From contig NC_053495.1 of NCBI RefSeq assembly GCF_905171775.1, positions 112,540,614 to 112,604,613 on the forward strand: a stretch of 64,000 nucleotides of DNA. Reading direction: 5' to 3'. Below are positions 33,211 through 45,439 of this stretch, in pieces. The translations under genes were made by a program, and so were the position numbers. Source of the stretch: Rana temporaria. Lineage: Eukaryota; Chordata; Amphibia; Anura; Ranidae. A model generated the notes under the pieces. That model worked only from the letters and a program-made list of their open reading frames with translations, searched no databases and had not been told where the DNA came from. Each line of letters starts with the position of its first letter. Within the stretch, counting starts at the first letter, position 1.

Positions 33211-33554
33211 TCCAATAGAGTGCATTTTTGCTGCACCCATTAAATGTTATCAAAGACTTATGAAAGACCACATGTGTAGATTTTTTTTTCTTTACAGATC
33301 TTACAGATCTGAACACAATTTACGTTTACTGATCTTTATGCAGCTGTGTGCATGGACCCATAGACAATTATACATCTGCAATTAAATCTATAAAAAGATT
33401 TCATGCCCAAGTTCATAAACCCCAAATCCTTATCACAACCAATTTTATATACTTGAATTCTTTCAATATATACAGTATACTTTTATGCATACAAAATATG
33501 GACAGAAAGATAAAGCATTCTGTTAGCCAACCTTTAAGAGCCTTATTAAAATGG
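33211..33554. other. Unassigned spacer
   Basis: AT-rich, no frame or element seen. Confidence 0.35.
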
Positions 33555-34125
33555 TCCCGGACTCCATTGCTCACCTCTGCACTATTTTGTACCACTGTTT
33601 AACCTTTGCACCTCCTCATACACTGCTCGCCACTGCACCTCTACACCCCTCTCACACTGATCACCTCTACACAGCCCCAGACCCTCCTCTACATTGCTCA
33701 ACTCTGCACTTCACTAGCACTGATCAACTCTGTATTTCCCTTAGACTGATCACCTCTACACACACACACTGCATTCCTCTTACATTCGCCACTTATGCAC
33801 CCTCCTGAATTCTATTTACACTGATCATCTCTACACCCCTCTCACACTGCTTGCCTTTGCACCCCTTACACTGCTCTCACCTCTGCACCACTCTTACACC
33901 GATAACGTTTGAATCACAACCTGCACCCCTCTTACACTGCTCACCTCTCCACTCCTCTTAAATTGGTCACAACTCCTGTACCCCTCTTATACTTATCACC
34001 TTTGCATACCTCCTACAATGATAAGTTTTGCACCTCCCTCCACCCCTCTTACACTACATTGATCTCTTCTGCACTTCTCTTATACTGCTCACATGTGCAC
34101 CCCCTCCCCCTGCTCCCCTCTTAAA
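33555..34125. repeat. Degenerate minisatellite, CTCACCTCTGCACCCCTCTT units
   Basis: Pyrimidine-rich imperfect repeats of TTACACTGCTCACCTCTGCA / CCCCTCTTACACTGATC-like phrases, period near 35-45 bp with many indels. The open frames across it are compositional. Confidence 0.75.
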
Positions 34126-36520
34126 ATGCCCATCCCAGCAGTTTACATAGCTCCTATGTACATATTTCAACTGTGTATTTAGAAGTTTACTTTGGGTTCA
34201 GCTTGAAGTATGGTATTTATAAAGTGGAACTCCAGCCCATTTTTATTATGTTGTTGATAAAATGGAGTAGGTTAGAACCTCTGCCATTTTTTATAATGTT
34301 ATGTCTCCAATCCATAACTGTCCATAACTGTTCCACAGAACAGGAGGTTAAAATGTAAAAAAGGTCTTCTCTCTTGCAACGTAATGATAATAGATTGGTT
34401 TATTAAAGTAGTAGAGGCTGTTCACTTTGCAAATTCAAAGTTCCCTTTGCTTAGGAAATACTGTAAGTTAAATGTGTTTACTTATAATATTTAATCACAT
34501 GGAAATATTGTAGTTTCCCTTATGCATGATTTTGTATTCAAATTTAATGAACAGTCTCCACTTCTTTAAAAGGTAGCCATGCATGGGTAGAAATGTAGCT
34601 GGTTTAGCAGGGACTGGCTGAATTTCAATCCATGTATGGGCAGCCTGGTTGTTCAGCAGTTAATCTTACGATCTACTTCTGTACAGCCAGCCTGTCAGGT
34701 TTTTCCCAAATGATCAGTGATGCCAGCTATAGCCAGCAATACTGATCAATGTAATCTATAGCACAGCAGGAATGATTCTTCCATCCACATCCACATCGGA
34801 AATAAAATGATTAATGTATGTCCTGCCTTAGTGTATCACCCCAAAGAGCAAAAGTAGCTACAGATCACAGATGATGGTCTGACTGAGGGGAGCTGTCTCT
34901 TTCTGAAGCTTCATATGTAAATATTTGAGTCACCGAAGATCACATGTTCATGCTGTGAAGCCCTAAGGAGGTATGTCAGATGTCAATTTAGGAAGACGGA
35001 TTAGTCAAAAAAAAACTCAAATCTGTCCAAGTTAGAAATTGGTTGGACATGAGCATCTGTTGATTCCACAGACATGAAACTATTGCTAGATCTGGTCAAA
35101 AATATCTATTGGTTGAACAATGAATTAATGTCGACTTTAACCAGTCTTGGGGCATTATACATAATATACCCCAATTATATTTCCTTGCTGTTATGAATGG
35201 TTGACTTGACAAAACTCTGTTGCCACAGTTTAGGTGATGTGGAAAGAAGTAAATAATACAACTACATGTAACTGTAGTTTGTATTATCTGTAGAGCCGAA
35301 TGGCAGAGGAATATATTTTATCTTTATAGCAATTTGTAACATATGGATCAAAATAGCCATCAAATGGTTTTGCTTTTAGTAATAATGTAGATTAAACTTC
35401 TTCATTCTGTGGACATGGAAAGGTTATCCAAAGACTGAATGACACTGCAGGAACCCTTCAAACAATGGAAGCCCACTCCATAAAGCTCAGTCCTTTGATA
35501 TGCTAAATGTCATTTGCCTGTAGTGAGATTCATTATTATAAAGACCAACTTCTGTCCTTTGAACCAAAGTGTATACTGTATGCTTGTAAAAAGGCTGAGG
35601 TTGTTTGGTGGTCTCATCTCCTGCTGTTACTTATCCAAAGCATGGTGTCAAGTCTGGAGAGACATTTCCTCCAGCAATAGATTCTAGGAAATGAACATTC
35701 CAACATGTTCATGAAATATATCCTCCTATCAATAAATACCTCCCACATACATGCATGCCAGGCAAATGCAAACTCTAGAGTATTTATACATATGGTTTTT
35801 GTTTTGTTTTGTGTATACTGTATATATTTCTCAATGCTAATGATACCTACTTAGTTAGTACGTGTTAATCTGATAAAAGTAAGAGGGGCAAATACACACC
35901 AAAACTATTTAACACCACCTAAAACATTTAAGATCTGATTCACCATAGAAGAAACAAAGGGAGACCCACAAAACACAGACTCATTGATTTCGAATGTTTT
36001 GTCTTCTGGAGCCGTCCTTATCTTCAAATTCACTTTTAGAACTTACTGGGAACTTGTACATTGGAAAAGGCAATAAACTGTAATTGAACTGATTGACAAG
36101 GATTCTTGGTTTTAGTGAACGATGATTACTTACATGATGTTAATGATGTTACATGGGATAACCTCTGTAGTTAATTACTTTAACAAAATGCAATTACTTT
36201 CAAAGTCTTGTTATCTGATGCTAGTTATTGTTTTATATGGTGACCAACAGACCCAAGTTATTTAGACATCAAGGAAGCTTGGGTTTAACAGTTAAAAGCA
36301 TATTATTACTGCCCATCCTGGGCTTGTATAAATTAATTAAAACTGTATTTAAACAACCAATCACATTGTAAGTAATTTCCAGGATACTTATAGCCCTATT
36401 AATGACACCATATGAATGACTGGTAAAATCTAATTAAATGTTGGTCTGGTTGCTTGGTCAGGTTGAACAATGAAAGCATATCTAAACCCAAAATCAAATG
36501 TAATATATTGCAGCTTTGCA
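34126..36520. other. Mostly single-copy-looking intergenic sequence
   Basis: No terminal inverted repeats, tandem arrays or transposase/RT motifs recognised over about 2.4 kb, unusual for this window. No convincing exon was identified. It could hold regulatory sequence for flanking genes; nothing in the sequence proves that. Confidence 0.4.
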
Positions 36521-36882
36521 GTCCTTAGTTGCTGTGGCTGCAGGTTTCCTTTTTTTTACTTTTGTTCACTGTATCTATGATGGAAGCAATGGTCAGGAAT
36601 AAAAACACATCTTCTCTCAAATCAGAACTGAATTCTAAAAAATAACAACTGCTGACAGGTAGAGATTTTATGACAGAAGAGACTCTATTGGTCACTTCTT
36701 TTACAAATGCTTTTCCCTGCCTGCCAATGGTAATAAACATTGAGCCAAGCATGTTCAGCTCAGCTAAGTGCAGGGCCCGACCGTGCAAGCAGCTTAATAG
36801 ACCGAATTCGAAGGCACACTGGGAGAACATGGAGAACCCCATGACAGTGAAAATCACTGGATGGCATTGTTTGAAAGGTTAG
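36521..36882 (-). other. Possible conserved non-coding block or unrecognised exon
   Basis: A 110-codon frame is open on the minus strand (36525-36857, beginning MIFTVMGFSMFSQCAFEFGL), and a shorter one is open on the plus strand. The product resembles no protein I know. The stretch is balanced in composition, free of repeat signatures and embedded in single-copy-looking DNA, typical of conserved non-coding elements. No good acceptor-donor pair bounds the frame. An 11-bp inverted pair (ATAATGTGCTA / TAGCACATTAT) lies at 36889-36925. Confidence 0.3.
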
Positions 36883-36929
36883 GCTGTCATAATGTGCTAA
36901 TATGCAGTATATACTAGCACATTATGGCA

Positions 36930-37336
36930 TAAAGCTCCTAGGGCCCATTTATTATTAACAAAAAAAATTACAAAAATAGCAGTTTTCTATTCCACGTTTA
37001 CAAGGAAACAAAAAAAGAGAAACGCCACCTAAGTGCAATATGTCAGATACTATGTTTAATCTCAAAAGAAAAGCACTTACAATACACAATTACAAAACAG
37101 GCTCATCAGGGTCTCATGATGCGTGGTGCGGTCCAGTCTCAGGTCCATCTAGATCCACAGATGTGCAGGCAGGGAGAGAAATCCATCCTGTGGCCACCAG
37201 GAAACAGCCAGGTTCAGCGTGGAGGTGCAGATGATGACGTTACCAGAGAGCGGGACCAGGGAGAGCATCGGAAGGAAGGTGAGACTAGAAACAACAGGCT
37301 ACGCGCTCGGAGACAAGCTCCTTCTACAGGCCATGT
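36930..37336. other. Unassigned sequence
   Basis: Contains purine-rich CAGGGAGAGA-like phrases and no clear gene. The element beginning at 37337 follows directly. Confidence 0.35.
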
Positions 37337-37770
37337 TTAAGTGGTTGTAAACCCTCAAGATTTTCACCTTAATGCATTCTATATATTAAGGTAAAAAACC
37401 TCCAGTAATGCAGCTGCCCCCCAGAACCCCCCCCCCCCTTTACTTACCTGAACCCGGTCTTTCCAGCGATGAGGATGAGCATGCCAGCTCCAGTCGGTGT
37501 CTCGGGTCCTGATTGGATATATTAATAGCAGCTCCCGCTGCTGTCAATAAAATCCAATAAGACGGACCCGGGAGGCGGGGCCGAGTCCTGCTGTCTGTGT
37601 CAATAGGCGCAGCAGTAGGACATGGGAGCGCACCCACATGAGTGCCCAGATGGAGAGCGGCTGAGGGACCCCAGAAGGAGGATCGGGGTTACTCTGTGCA
37701 GAACCAACAGCACAGAAGAGATAAGTATGACATGTTTGTTTAAAAAAAGAACCTTTAGTTATCCTTTCAC
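37337..37770. mobile_element. MITE-like element, GTGGTTGTAAACCCT left end
   Basis: TTAAGTGGTTGTAAACCCTC resembles the other TTAA-flanked GTTGTAAA ends. The body is GC-rich with palindromic pieces (CCGGGAGGCGGGG). Right end near AGAACCTTTAGTTATCCTTT is only a weak inverse. Runs of C at 37426 and G at 37785 are nearby. Confidence 0.45.
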
Positions 37771-37839
37771 CTCCATTACATTGTGGGGGGGGGGGGTGAG
37801 GGTCAGGGGAATTAGTAGTTTACAGAAGATAACTTGAAA

Positions 37840-38013
37840 AGAAGATAACATTGTGTGTTATCAGGTCAACAGGTATTTCAGGTTACCTAAAATGGGTATT
37901 TTCAGATTGTTGGCAGATATTTTCTGTACTTGGTAAAATTTTTAGCCTTAAAAAATTAAAACAAATACAGCCACCACATCTAAAGACTGGTGAGTTGCAA
38001 AATATATATTTTT
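37840..38013. other. Short spacer
   Basis: AT-rich, nothing recognised. Confidence 0.3.
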
Positions 38014-38750
38014 TTAGCTAGATTCACAAAGAGTTACACCGGCGTATCAGTAGATACGCTGTCGTAACTCGGAATCTAAGCCGTCTTACATTTAAGTGTA
38101 TTCTCAAATTGAGTTACACTTAAATGTAGCTAAGATACGACGGCCTGCGCCATCATAGTATCTTAGCTGTCTAGTTCCGCCGGCCGCTAGGGGCGTGAAT
38201 GCTGATTTACGCCTAGAATGCGTAAATCAGCGAGATACGCCGATTCACGAACTTATGCTTGCCCGTCGCAGAAAAAGATACTCCGTTTACGTAAGGCGTT
38301 TTCCGGCGTAAAGTTAGTCAAACAAATAGCTGGCCTAGCCAATGTTAAGTATGGACGTCGTTCCCGCGTCAAATTTTTAATTTTTTACGTTGTTTGCGTA
38401 AATAATCCGTGAATGGGGCTGGACGTAATTTACGTTCACGTCGAAACTAATACGTCCTTGCGGTGTACTTTGGAGCAATGCACACAGGGATATGTCCACG
38501 GACGGTGCATGCGCCGTTCGTTAAAAAGGTTGATCATGTCAGGTCACGAATCATTTACATAAAACACGCCCCCCTGTTCCTCATTTGAATTAGGCGCGCT
38601 TATGCCAGCCCATTTACGCTACACCGCCGTAACTTAGGAGGCAAGTGCTTTGTGAATACAGCACTTGCCTCTCTGACTTACGGTGGCGTAGCGTAAATAC
38701 GATACGCTATGCCGGGTCAAAATTACGCCGCCATACCTGAATCCAGCTAT
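38014..38750. mobile_element. Foldback element, AGCTAGATTCACAAAG end
   Basis: Left AGCTAGATTCACAAAGAGTT and right CCTGAATCCAGCT are inverted. The interior is CpG-rich with many CGCCG/TACGCC motifs and inverted pieces (TACATTTAAGTGTA, GAGTTACACTTAAATGTA; CAAGTGCTTTGTGAATACAG with its mirror). A relative of 27931-28624. Confidence 0.72.
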
Positions 38751-38810
38751 TTGTTCTTGCGTTCAGATATCCTGCTATAAAAGGTACCCACTGGCATGCC
38801 TCTCAACCTT

Positions 38811-39262
38811 AATAGGGTGTTTGAAAAGTGTATGTGGCGCTGCTTTAAATAATATGTGCCTTAAAAAAAAAAACGTATATATAAAACTATACAAAAAAAT
38901 CCAAATTCTAATAAACATGATTTAGTACACTCAGTGAACAGTGACTCCAAGTAGGAGTAAATAGTGTAAATAGCATATAAACTGACATATGATTTTTTTA
39001 ATGATTTGTGGAGCACTATATTAAGGACGCATAAACTTTATATTTATTATTTTTTAATCACATAAAGATCTCATGAGTTGGAGCACCAGTGACTTTATAT
39101 GCTATGTGCACTAATCCTGCTTGGAGTCACTGTTCACTTAGTGTAATAAATTGTGTTTATTTGAATATGGAATTTTTGTATAGTTCTATATACTGTATAA
39201 GGTTTTTATAAGGCACATATTATTAAAAGCAGCGCCACACCCAATTTTCAAACACCCTATTC
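38811..39262. mobile_element. Foldback MITE, AATAGGGTGTTTG ends
   Basis: AATAGGGTGTTTGAAAAGTG at the left; CAAACACCCTATT at the right. Arms of about 170 bp match inverted (TATGTGGCGCTGCTTT with AAAGCAGCGCCACAC; AGTGAACAGTGACTCCAAG with CTTGGAGTCACTGTTCACT). One long imperfect hairpin around a roughly 100-bp loop. Confidence 0.85.
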
Positions 39263-39552
39263 ATTTTTGACCCTACTTCGGTAGCTAGTCAGAGTGGAGG
39301 CTGCATCTACACATACCCACACACACTCCAATAAAAATCTGTGAATAGTACGGAATCACCTCACTCACACACTAATCATGACTTCAGTTCGCCAACTGTT
39401 ACATGGAGAATAATCAGAGTTAGAAATCTGTATTTTTTACTGTATAATAAATCAATGTTTCCTCTTCTCAGCCAGCTTCTTCTTGTGTACTCTGATCCTC
39501 CCTATTCCTTTCTTCATATCTTTGCTTGCTCTTTAGAAGGGCATAACAAGAC
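39263..39552. other. Spacer, nothing recognised
   Basis: No element end or exon identified. Confidence 0.35.
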
Positions 39553-40057
39553 TAAGGCCCTGTACACGCGGCCGGGAATCCCGTCAGGAAAAAAACGTTG
39601 GTTGTCCTGACGGGATTCCTGGCAAGCTTGTCTTACAAAGCCGTGCATACAGAGGGTCATTTAAAAAAAACACTGTTCTTTTGAATGGCAAGAACACGTG
39701 ACGTCATCGACTACAACGAGCCGGCGTTTGTCACATTCGATGCTGTCGCGCGCTATCTTGCTACACCCCACACTAAACTTGTACGCTACCGCGCATGCGT
39801 CAAACTCTTATCAAGCATGCACGGGTTTACCTGGGACAGGTAAGCATACAGACGATCAGTTTTCTTGACAGGAAACACTCTGCCGGGAATCCCGATGGGA
39901 AAATAGAGAGCAGGGTTCTCTATTTTTCCGTTGGGGTTCCCAGCTGTTTTCCTGGCGGGAAAACTGCTAGGGAACCTACATACGACCGGGATTCCCGGCC
40001 AAATGCTCTTCTGGCAGTTTTCCTGCCGGGAAAACCGGTCATGTGTACGAGGCTTCA
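39553..40057. mobile_element. MITE of the GTACACGCGGCCGGGA type
   Basis: GGCCCTGTACACGCGGCCGG and the right end CCGGTCATGTGTACGAGGCT are inverted. The left flank is TAA; the right flank TCA does not match, so the duplication is degraded or the border is off. The interior carries repeated GGGAATCCCGNNGGGAAA motifs in both orientations. Confidence 0.72.
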
Positions 40058-40192
40058 TTCTAGATTGCTGTCAGATCCTGTTACCTGTCTACCCACCTTT
40101 TTATACGTATGACTAGCCATAGACTTTGGAATGATTGGCAATTGAGGATTTTTTTTTTTTTTTTTATGAATTCGGTTTTCTGTCTGCACAAG

Positions 40193-40326
40193 TTTATTCC
40201 ATGGGCAAGAAATGTACATTGTGCATCATGGAGTGACAGCAGCTATTAGTCCAGTCCAGTCTATCAACAATTTCTCCAATAAAGATCGGCTGGGGTATTT
40301 GGTTGTACTTATAAATGAAAAATCAG
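40193..40326 (+). other. Candidate internal exon (134 nt), unrecognised
   Basis: A poly-T tract and TTTTCTGTCTGCACAAG precede 40193, and AG|GTAACA follows 40326. Between them, 44 codons are open, from LFHGQEMYIVHHG to LGYLVVLINEKS, with one base left over at each end. I recognise no family. The splice-like borders could be chance, and no partner exon was found. Treat as a weak lead. Confidence 0.2.
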
Positions 40327-40450
40327 GTAACAATTATCTTTTTAATGTAGTAACTTTACAGTGCAAATTAATAACCAATGTAATACATTTTTTTAACACA
40401 TTTTCTGACAACCAACTTGTTTATGAAAAACATGCAACTTTCATGACTTA

Positions 40451-40811
40451 GGGCCAGTTCACACTTCATGCAGTCCAGTGTGTAATTTTTCTGCATTAAA
40501 AACGCAAGGAAAGTAGATTATATGGTTTCCAATGGCATTGTTGGCACTAGTGTGGTCAGTTCCAGAAAAAAAAAGTGGAACATGCTGCATTTTTCCTGCA
40601 ACTAGACTGTACTGGAACGTAGTAAAACACCTAAGAAAATTCACCAAAATGCACTGGAAAGCATCAGACACACCAGATCCCAGTACAGTGACAAAAAAAA
40701 AGCATCTGGAATGCACCCGGAAAGGCATCAAAAACGCATTAAAAACACACATGCAGAAATGCACCCAGAATCTATCTGGAGTACGTTTTTGTGGTGTGAT
40801 CCAACCCTTAA
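40451..40811. mobile_element. MITE with GGGCCAGTTCACAC end
   Basis: Left TAGGGCCAGTTCACACTTCA and right GTGTGATCCAACCCTTA are imperfectly inverted, about 355 bp apart. A similar right end (GTGTGAACTGGCCCTA) occurs at 48952-48967. hAT derivation is a guess. Confidence 0.6.
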
Positions 40812-41280
40812 AGTGTTACTAAACCCACAACAGTAAAATCAGTGTATATGCAGTAAAGCATGCTTGTTATACTCACTGTGGAACCTAAGGGGTTAATCCT
40901 CCGCATTGTGCAAATAGACTGTTTAATCCTGTTTTCTCTGATCCTCTCCTTCTTTTACTTTCCCTAATCCATCTGCTGATAGCACAGAGCCTTTGGGAGC
41001 ACTCTGCACATGCTCAGTTTGGTGTGTATTGCTAAAGATCTTTTTTTTTTTGTGGGTGGGTGCATGTGATCAGTACAGGGTCAATCGGCAATGTCCAGAC
41101 AGAGGGTCAGGGGTCCTGCAGCCTCATAAGACAGTCAGGGGAAAATGAAAACTCCTCCTACAAGCTTTAACCAGTGCTCGGCCGGACACTGATAGGAGTC
41201 ACAAGACTGTTATATACTGCGGATGAGAAAAGGTATTTAGCAGTTTAAATTTACTAAATTATATCGTTTGTAAAAAAACA
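40808..41280. repeat. Repeat-like sequence starting TTAAAGTGTTACTAAACCCA
   Basis: Starts with the TTAAAG phrase used by several element families here and abuts the preceding MITE. The right border is not resolved and only one copy is in the window. Confidence 0.4.
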
Positions 41281-41472
41281 CTTCTAGTCCCCATCCCACA
41301 GTTGTGCTCCTGTGTTATGACCCTGTCACATGGGTTTTCAATGAAGACTACAAGCCACTTCAGCACACGCAATGCAGATATGGTCACCAATATGAAACTT
41401 TACCTGATAACGATAAACGGTACTATATTTTATATGATACTATATTATTTGATACACAGCCCTTTTTCAACC

Positions 41473-41954
41473 TTAAAGTGGAGCTCCACCCTAAAGTGAA
41501 ACTCCCACTGATCGGAACCCTCCCCCCCTCCGGTGTCACATTTGACACCTTTCAGGGGGAGGGGGGTGCAGATACCTGTCTAAAGACAGGTATTTGCACC
41601 CACTGCCGGCCACACAGTCTCGGGCAGACTGCGGGCATGATGTCACCTCCCCCCCCCTGTTGTGTTCTGGGAACACTCGGCTCCCAGTACACAGCAGGAG
41701 CTAATCGGCAGGCGTAGTGCGACTCGCGCATGCGCCGTAGGGAACCGGGCAGTGAAGCCGGAGCGCTTCACTTCCTGGTTCCCTCACCGAGGATGGCGGG
41801 GGGGGGAAAGCAGAGTGACGAGCGATCGCTCGTCCTCTGCTGGGAACAGCGCTGGACTCCAGGACAGGTAAGTGTCCTAATATTAAAAGTCAGCAGCTGC
41901 AGTATTTGTAGCTGCTGGCTTTTAATATTTTTTTTCAGCGGAGCTCCGCTTTAA
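41473..41954. mobile_element. Palindromic MITE, AGTGGAGCTCCACCC ends
   Basis: TTAA at 41473-41476 and 41951-41954. Ends AGTGGAGCTCCACCC and AGCGGAGCTCCGCT; each contains its own palindrome. A hairpin AATATTAAAAGTCAGCAGCT / AGCTGCTGGCTTTTAATATT lies at 41879-41930. Resembles the GGTTCACCC family in layout. Confidence 0.82.
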
Positions 41955-42522
41955 TGTCAATCAGTTAGGGTTTACATCTTCTTTAACATTATCCACTTAG
42001 ATTATGTTCGGGTAGGGTCATGGGGGGCAACATCTACCAATTCATTTCGAATTGTTGAATTTTCTGATTTTGTAGATGTAGTCATAAAGGTAAATAAAGT
42101 CGACCCCCAAAATTTGTGGGGGTTATGTTCGTAGAGCAATCGTGAATTGTGAAAAACAACACATTTTGAATGTGGTAAATAAAAATAACTATAAATGCCT
42201 ATTTTTAGGCTGAATACTGTACAATATTTTAATTTAATACAGTAAAGTATATGAATACTCGCTAATAATGAATGATATTGATTGAAGATGATGTTGATGA
42301 TGAATTAGCTGTGCAATACACTGAAAGTATGTGTACAGTACTGTAATGAAGATGACTGCACAGCAAAGCACAGCTCCTCGGTTGACACCTCTTCTTCAGG
42401 GACTCCAGGAGTTGTATCTTCTAACGGGTCTTCTGGTGGGATTTCGTGCTGGCTTTTCCTGCTAGGTTTGAGGAACTTTGTGTTGCTGTCATTGTTTTTT
42501 CATGGTGGAGAGGAGTTTTTTT
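41955..42522 (-). other. Probable 3' part of the Tigger-like element
   Basis: Includes ACCCCCAAAATTTGTGGGGG and AT-rich sequence after the transposase C-terminus; probably element 3' non-coding sequence. No terminal inverted repeat was confirmed. Confidence 0.4.
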
Positions 42523-44409
42523 TTATGTCTGAATGGCAGCATCAATGCTATTATTAACTTTGAGAGACTGAACCATTTGGGAATCCCATGCTTCAATCAT
42601 CGCTGTCCTAATAATCCGAGACAGACGTTCCAATGTCAGGCCCTGCCCCTCCTCCTGCTCTTGATCTGTAGCTTTCTCCTCCTCTACGCTGGCAAACTTT
42701 GTTAACTCCAACAAATCCTTGTCCGTCAGTGGTTCAGAGTGGGCATCATAGGCGTGCGCACAGGGTGTGCCAGGTGTGCCCAGGCACACCCTAATCACCC
42801 TATGCAGCACAGATTTCCCCTACTGCCCTGGCTCCCATCTTTCCCCCTGCAGCGTTGGCAGCTTCCCTCCTCTTCTATCGGCTGTTGCTCCTGGGATGTT
42901 TTAGGAGTGGGGAAGGGGCCAATAAATATGTAAGTTACCGACCCCTTCCCTTTCTAAATGAACACCGTGAGCGATCGGTAGTGTGTGTTTGGGCTTTGGG
43001 GTGCACACCCTAATGCAATAGGCTGCGCACGCCTATGGTGGGCATCAATGAGGTTGTTGACCTCATCTTGAGTGATGTCATCAAAACTTTTGCCACCACT
43101 ACCTTTGCCAGTCTCATGACCTTGTCGTCGGCCTCATGCTAAATTTCTTCAGGTGAGAAGCCCTTGTAAACATAGACACACTCTGGCCACAGCTTCTTTC
43201 AGTATGTGATGAGGATTTCCTTTTTTTATTTCCTTAAGGGCAGCTTGGGTGACTAGACAGGCACGTTGCGATCTTAAAGTTACACCAGTAACCCTTTAAT
43301 GTAAAATTCTCATCCGTGTCCATTGCATCCACAAGGTGTTGGAGAGAATTCCCGGTATAAAGAGCCTTGAATGCACAGATCACGCCTTGGTCCATAGGTT
43401 GGATGAGGGAGGTGGTGTTGGTAGGGAGGAACTCAATCTGGACTCCCTTGCAATCCAAATCCAAAGGGTGGCCGCCAGCATTATCCATAATGCGCAACAC
43501 CTTGAAGTCTAAGTCGTGGAGGTATTCCTTGGCTTGAGGGATGAAGCACTGATGAAACCAGTTTGAAGCTAGGACTTTGGTCATCCAGGCCTTAGAGGAT
43601 GTGCATCCAGTAGACAGGCAGCAGGTTTTTATTTTTGTTTTTAAGGGCCCTAGGGTTCGCTGCTTTGTAGATCAGGCCTCACATAATGAGCGTCACTCTG
43701 TCCTTCTGTGCCTTAAACCCTGGAGCTTTGTCTTCATCCTTCATGATGTAAGTTTTGGGCGGCATCTTCTTCCAGAACAAGCCAGTCTCATCCATGTTAA
43801 AAACTTGTTCAGGCTTGTATTCCTTTTCCTCTATGATGTGCCTGAAGGCCTCGGGGTACTTCTCCGCAGCTTCTTTGTTGGCAGATGCTGTATCTCCATG
43901 TAGAGAAACACTTTTAATATTGATTTTTTCCTGAAAACGATCAAATCATCCCTACTGGCTTAAAAATCTTCAGACTTCGGTGCTGTTGATGGTCCTGGTT
44001 GTGGTTCTTCTGTACTTTCTGCATTGTCTCCTGTAGCAAACTGCTGGTACTATTTCCGTGCTTTCTCACGGTTAATGTTACAGTCCAACGGGATGTTCTT
44101 ATTCCTGCAGTCGGTGATCCATAATGCCAAGGCATATTCCATCCTGACAATATTTTTATTTCTGATAGTCATTACCTTGTTGGCACTATCACATAAACTT
44201 ACTGATATGGTACTCCTGATGGCTGCTTTATTCTTTACGTAGCGTACGGTACTTTCGTTAATGCCATAATGGCGCGCTACTGCGACATAGCGTTTAAGTT
44301 CCCAGAGCCAATCCAGTAGTTCAACCTTCTCTTGGATTGTCTTATACTTCTTCTGCCACTTAGGTTCATTGCCAAAAGCCTTAGAAGGTGCAAGGCGTTT
44401 GGGCGGCAT
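42523..44409 (-). pseudogene. Tigger/pogo-like transposase pseudogene
   Basis: On the minus strand, ATG at 44407-44409 opens MPPKRLAPSKAFGNEPKWQK with the CENP-B/psq helix-turn-helix (ELKRYVAVARHYGINESTVR). After a break the DDE domain reads PEQVFNMDETGLFWKKMPPK (first Asp), ALKNKNKNLLPVYWMH, LRIMDNAGGHP (second Asp), FLPTNTTSLIQPMDQGVICA (third Asp). The C-terminal acidic tail SEPLTDKDLLELTKFASVEE ends near 42523. Stops (one after VTLIM, one after YWMHIL), a short deletion near the GLIYK segment and the insertion at 42749-43037 make it dead. The DDE spacing pattern (D-D-D) is of the pogo/Tigger type. Confidence 0.88.
42739..43047. mobile_element. 289-bp MITE inside the Tigger-like gene
   Basis: TAGGCGTGCGCA at the left and TGCGCACGCCTA at the right form a perfect 12-bp inverted pair. 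GTGGGCATCA occurs directly at 42739-42748 and 43038-43047. A duplication of 8-10 bp suggests a hAT-type insertion. The coding sense resumes on each side (DAH|SEPL region). Confidence 0.88.
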
Positions 44410-45280
44410 CTTGGTGCTTTAAGAAGAACAAAAAACAGAAGAGGGCGGTAAACTGTTATGATGTTGGGCTGCACATCTGCCGGAGAGGAAAAATCCACAA
44501 ACAACTGAAGCTGCGAACTCTGAACCACGACTTCGTTGGGGTCTACTGTAGTCACAGCACCCTCTAGCTCAGAGGTAGGTAACCTTTGGAGTACAGAGTG
44601 GCAAAAAATATTTTCAACGAAACTGCAAGTGACAGTTATGTAAAAAAAATTTAACTTCACGCTCTCAATCACAAAACTGAATTTTGAAGTAAATGCTGTA
44701 AACTACTTGAAAAATGGTAAGTAATGAACAATGAGCTTTCAAAGATCAATGATGAGTGGTAAAGTAAATGGAAAATGTCCTTGTTCTAGAAGTGTAAGCA
44801 CCTCCACAGTCACCTAAGATAACACCAATTCCCGTACCATCACACCACAGATCAGCCAGTTCTTGCACCATCATGCCTCATATCAGCCAGATTTCCACAC
44901 CTTGACCACTGTACCTCCTGCATATCTGTAGCCACTTTCCATCCCGGCTATGTTGATCACCTGCCGGCATCAGTAAATCCATGTGGGCATGCATCTTCGC
45001 ACTAGAGAAAGGTTTTGGAAGAACTACAACTATCAGCTTTCAGCATCTAAAATCAGCCTTCTCTTATATCATGGAGATTAATTTACAGCCACAGGTGATT
45101 GTCAATTCACTGTCAATTACAGACTGGAAATATCTCCTACACCCTAGAATTTCTGGACTCAGCCAACACTCTATTTCAATCTGGGTTCATTTTTAGATGC
45201 AGTGCAGTTACTAGGGAGGCATACACATGCAGACAACCTTCCAATCTTGATCTTTCCTGAGCACCACCCCCTGAGTGAAG
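44410..45280. other. Probable 5' flank of the Tigger-like element and unassigned sequence
   Basis: No second element end or gene recognised. Several short frames are ordinary chance frames. Confidence 0.35.
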
Positions 45281-45439
45281 TCAATTAGCTGTTCAGTGCT
45301 CACACAGCACAAGCAGATACTGCATAACAGGATGAACCAAACAGGAGGGAGGACATGCACATTGAGAGATATGAGTTTGTTTGCAAGCACCGTTTGCTAT
45401 CAAATTTTGATTGCAACTTTGTAGTTATATATGTCAATT

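Noticed and set aside
42200..42340. Terminal inverted repeats of the Tigger-like element
   Set aside because: I could not find a matching pair on both sides, so element borders were not assigned.
43577..43903. 108-codon plus-strand frame
   Set aside because: Antisense shadow of the Tigger-like DDE domain, which reads coherently on the minus strand.
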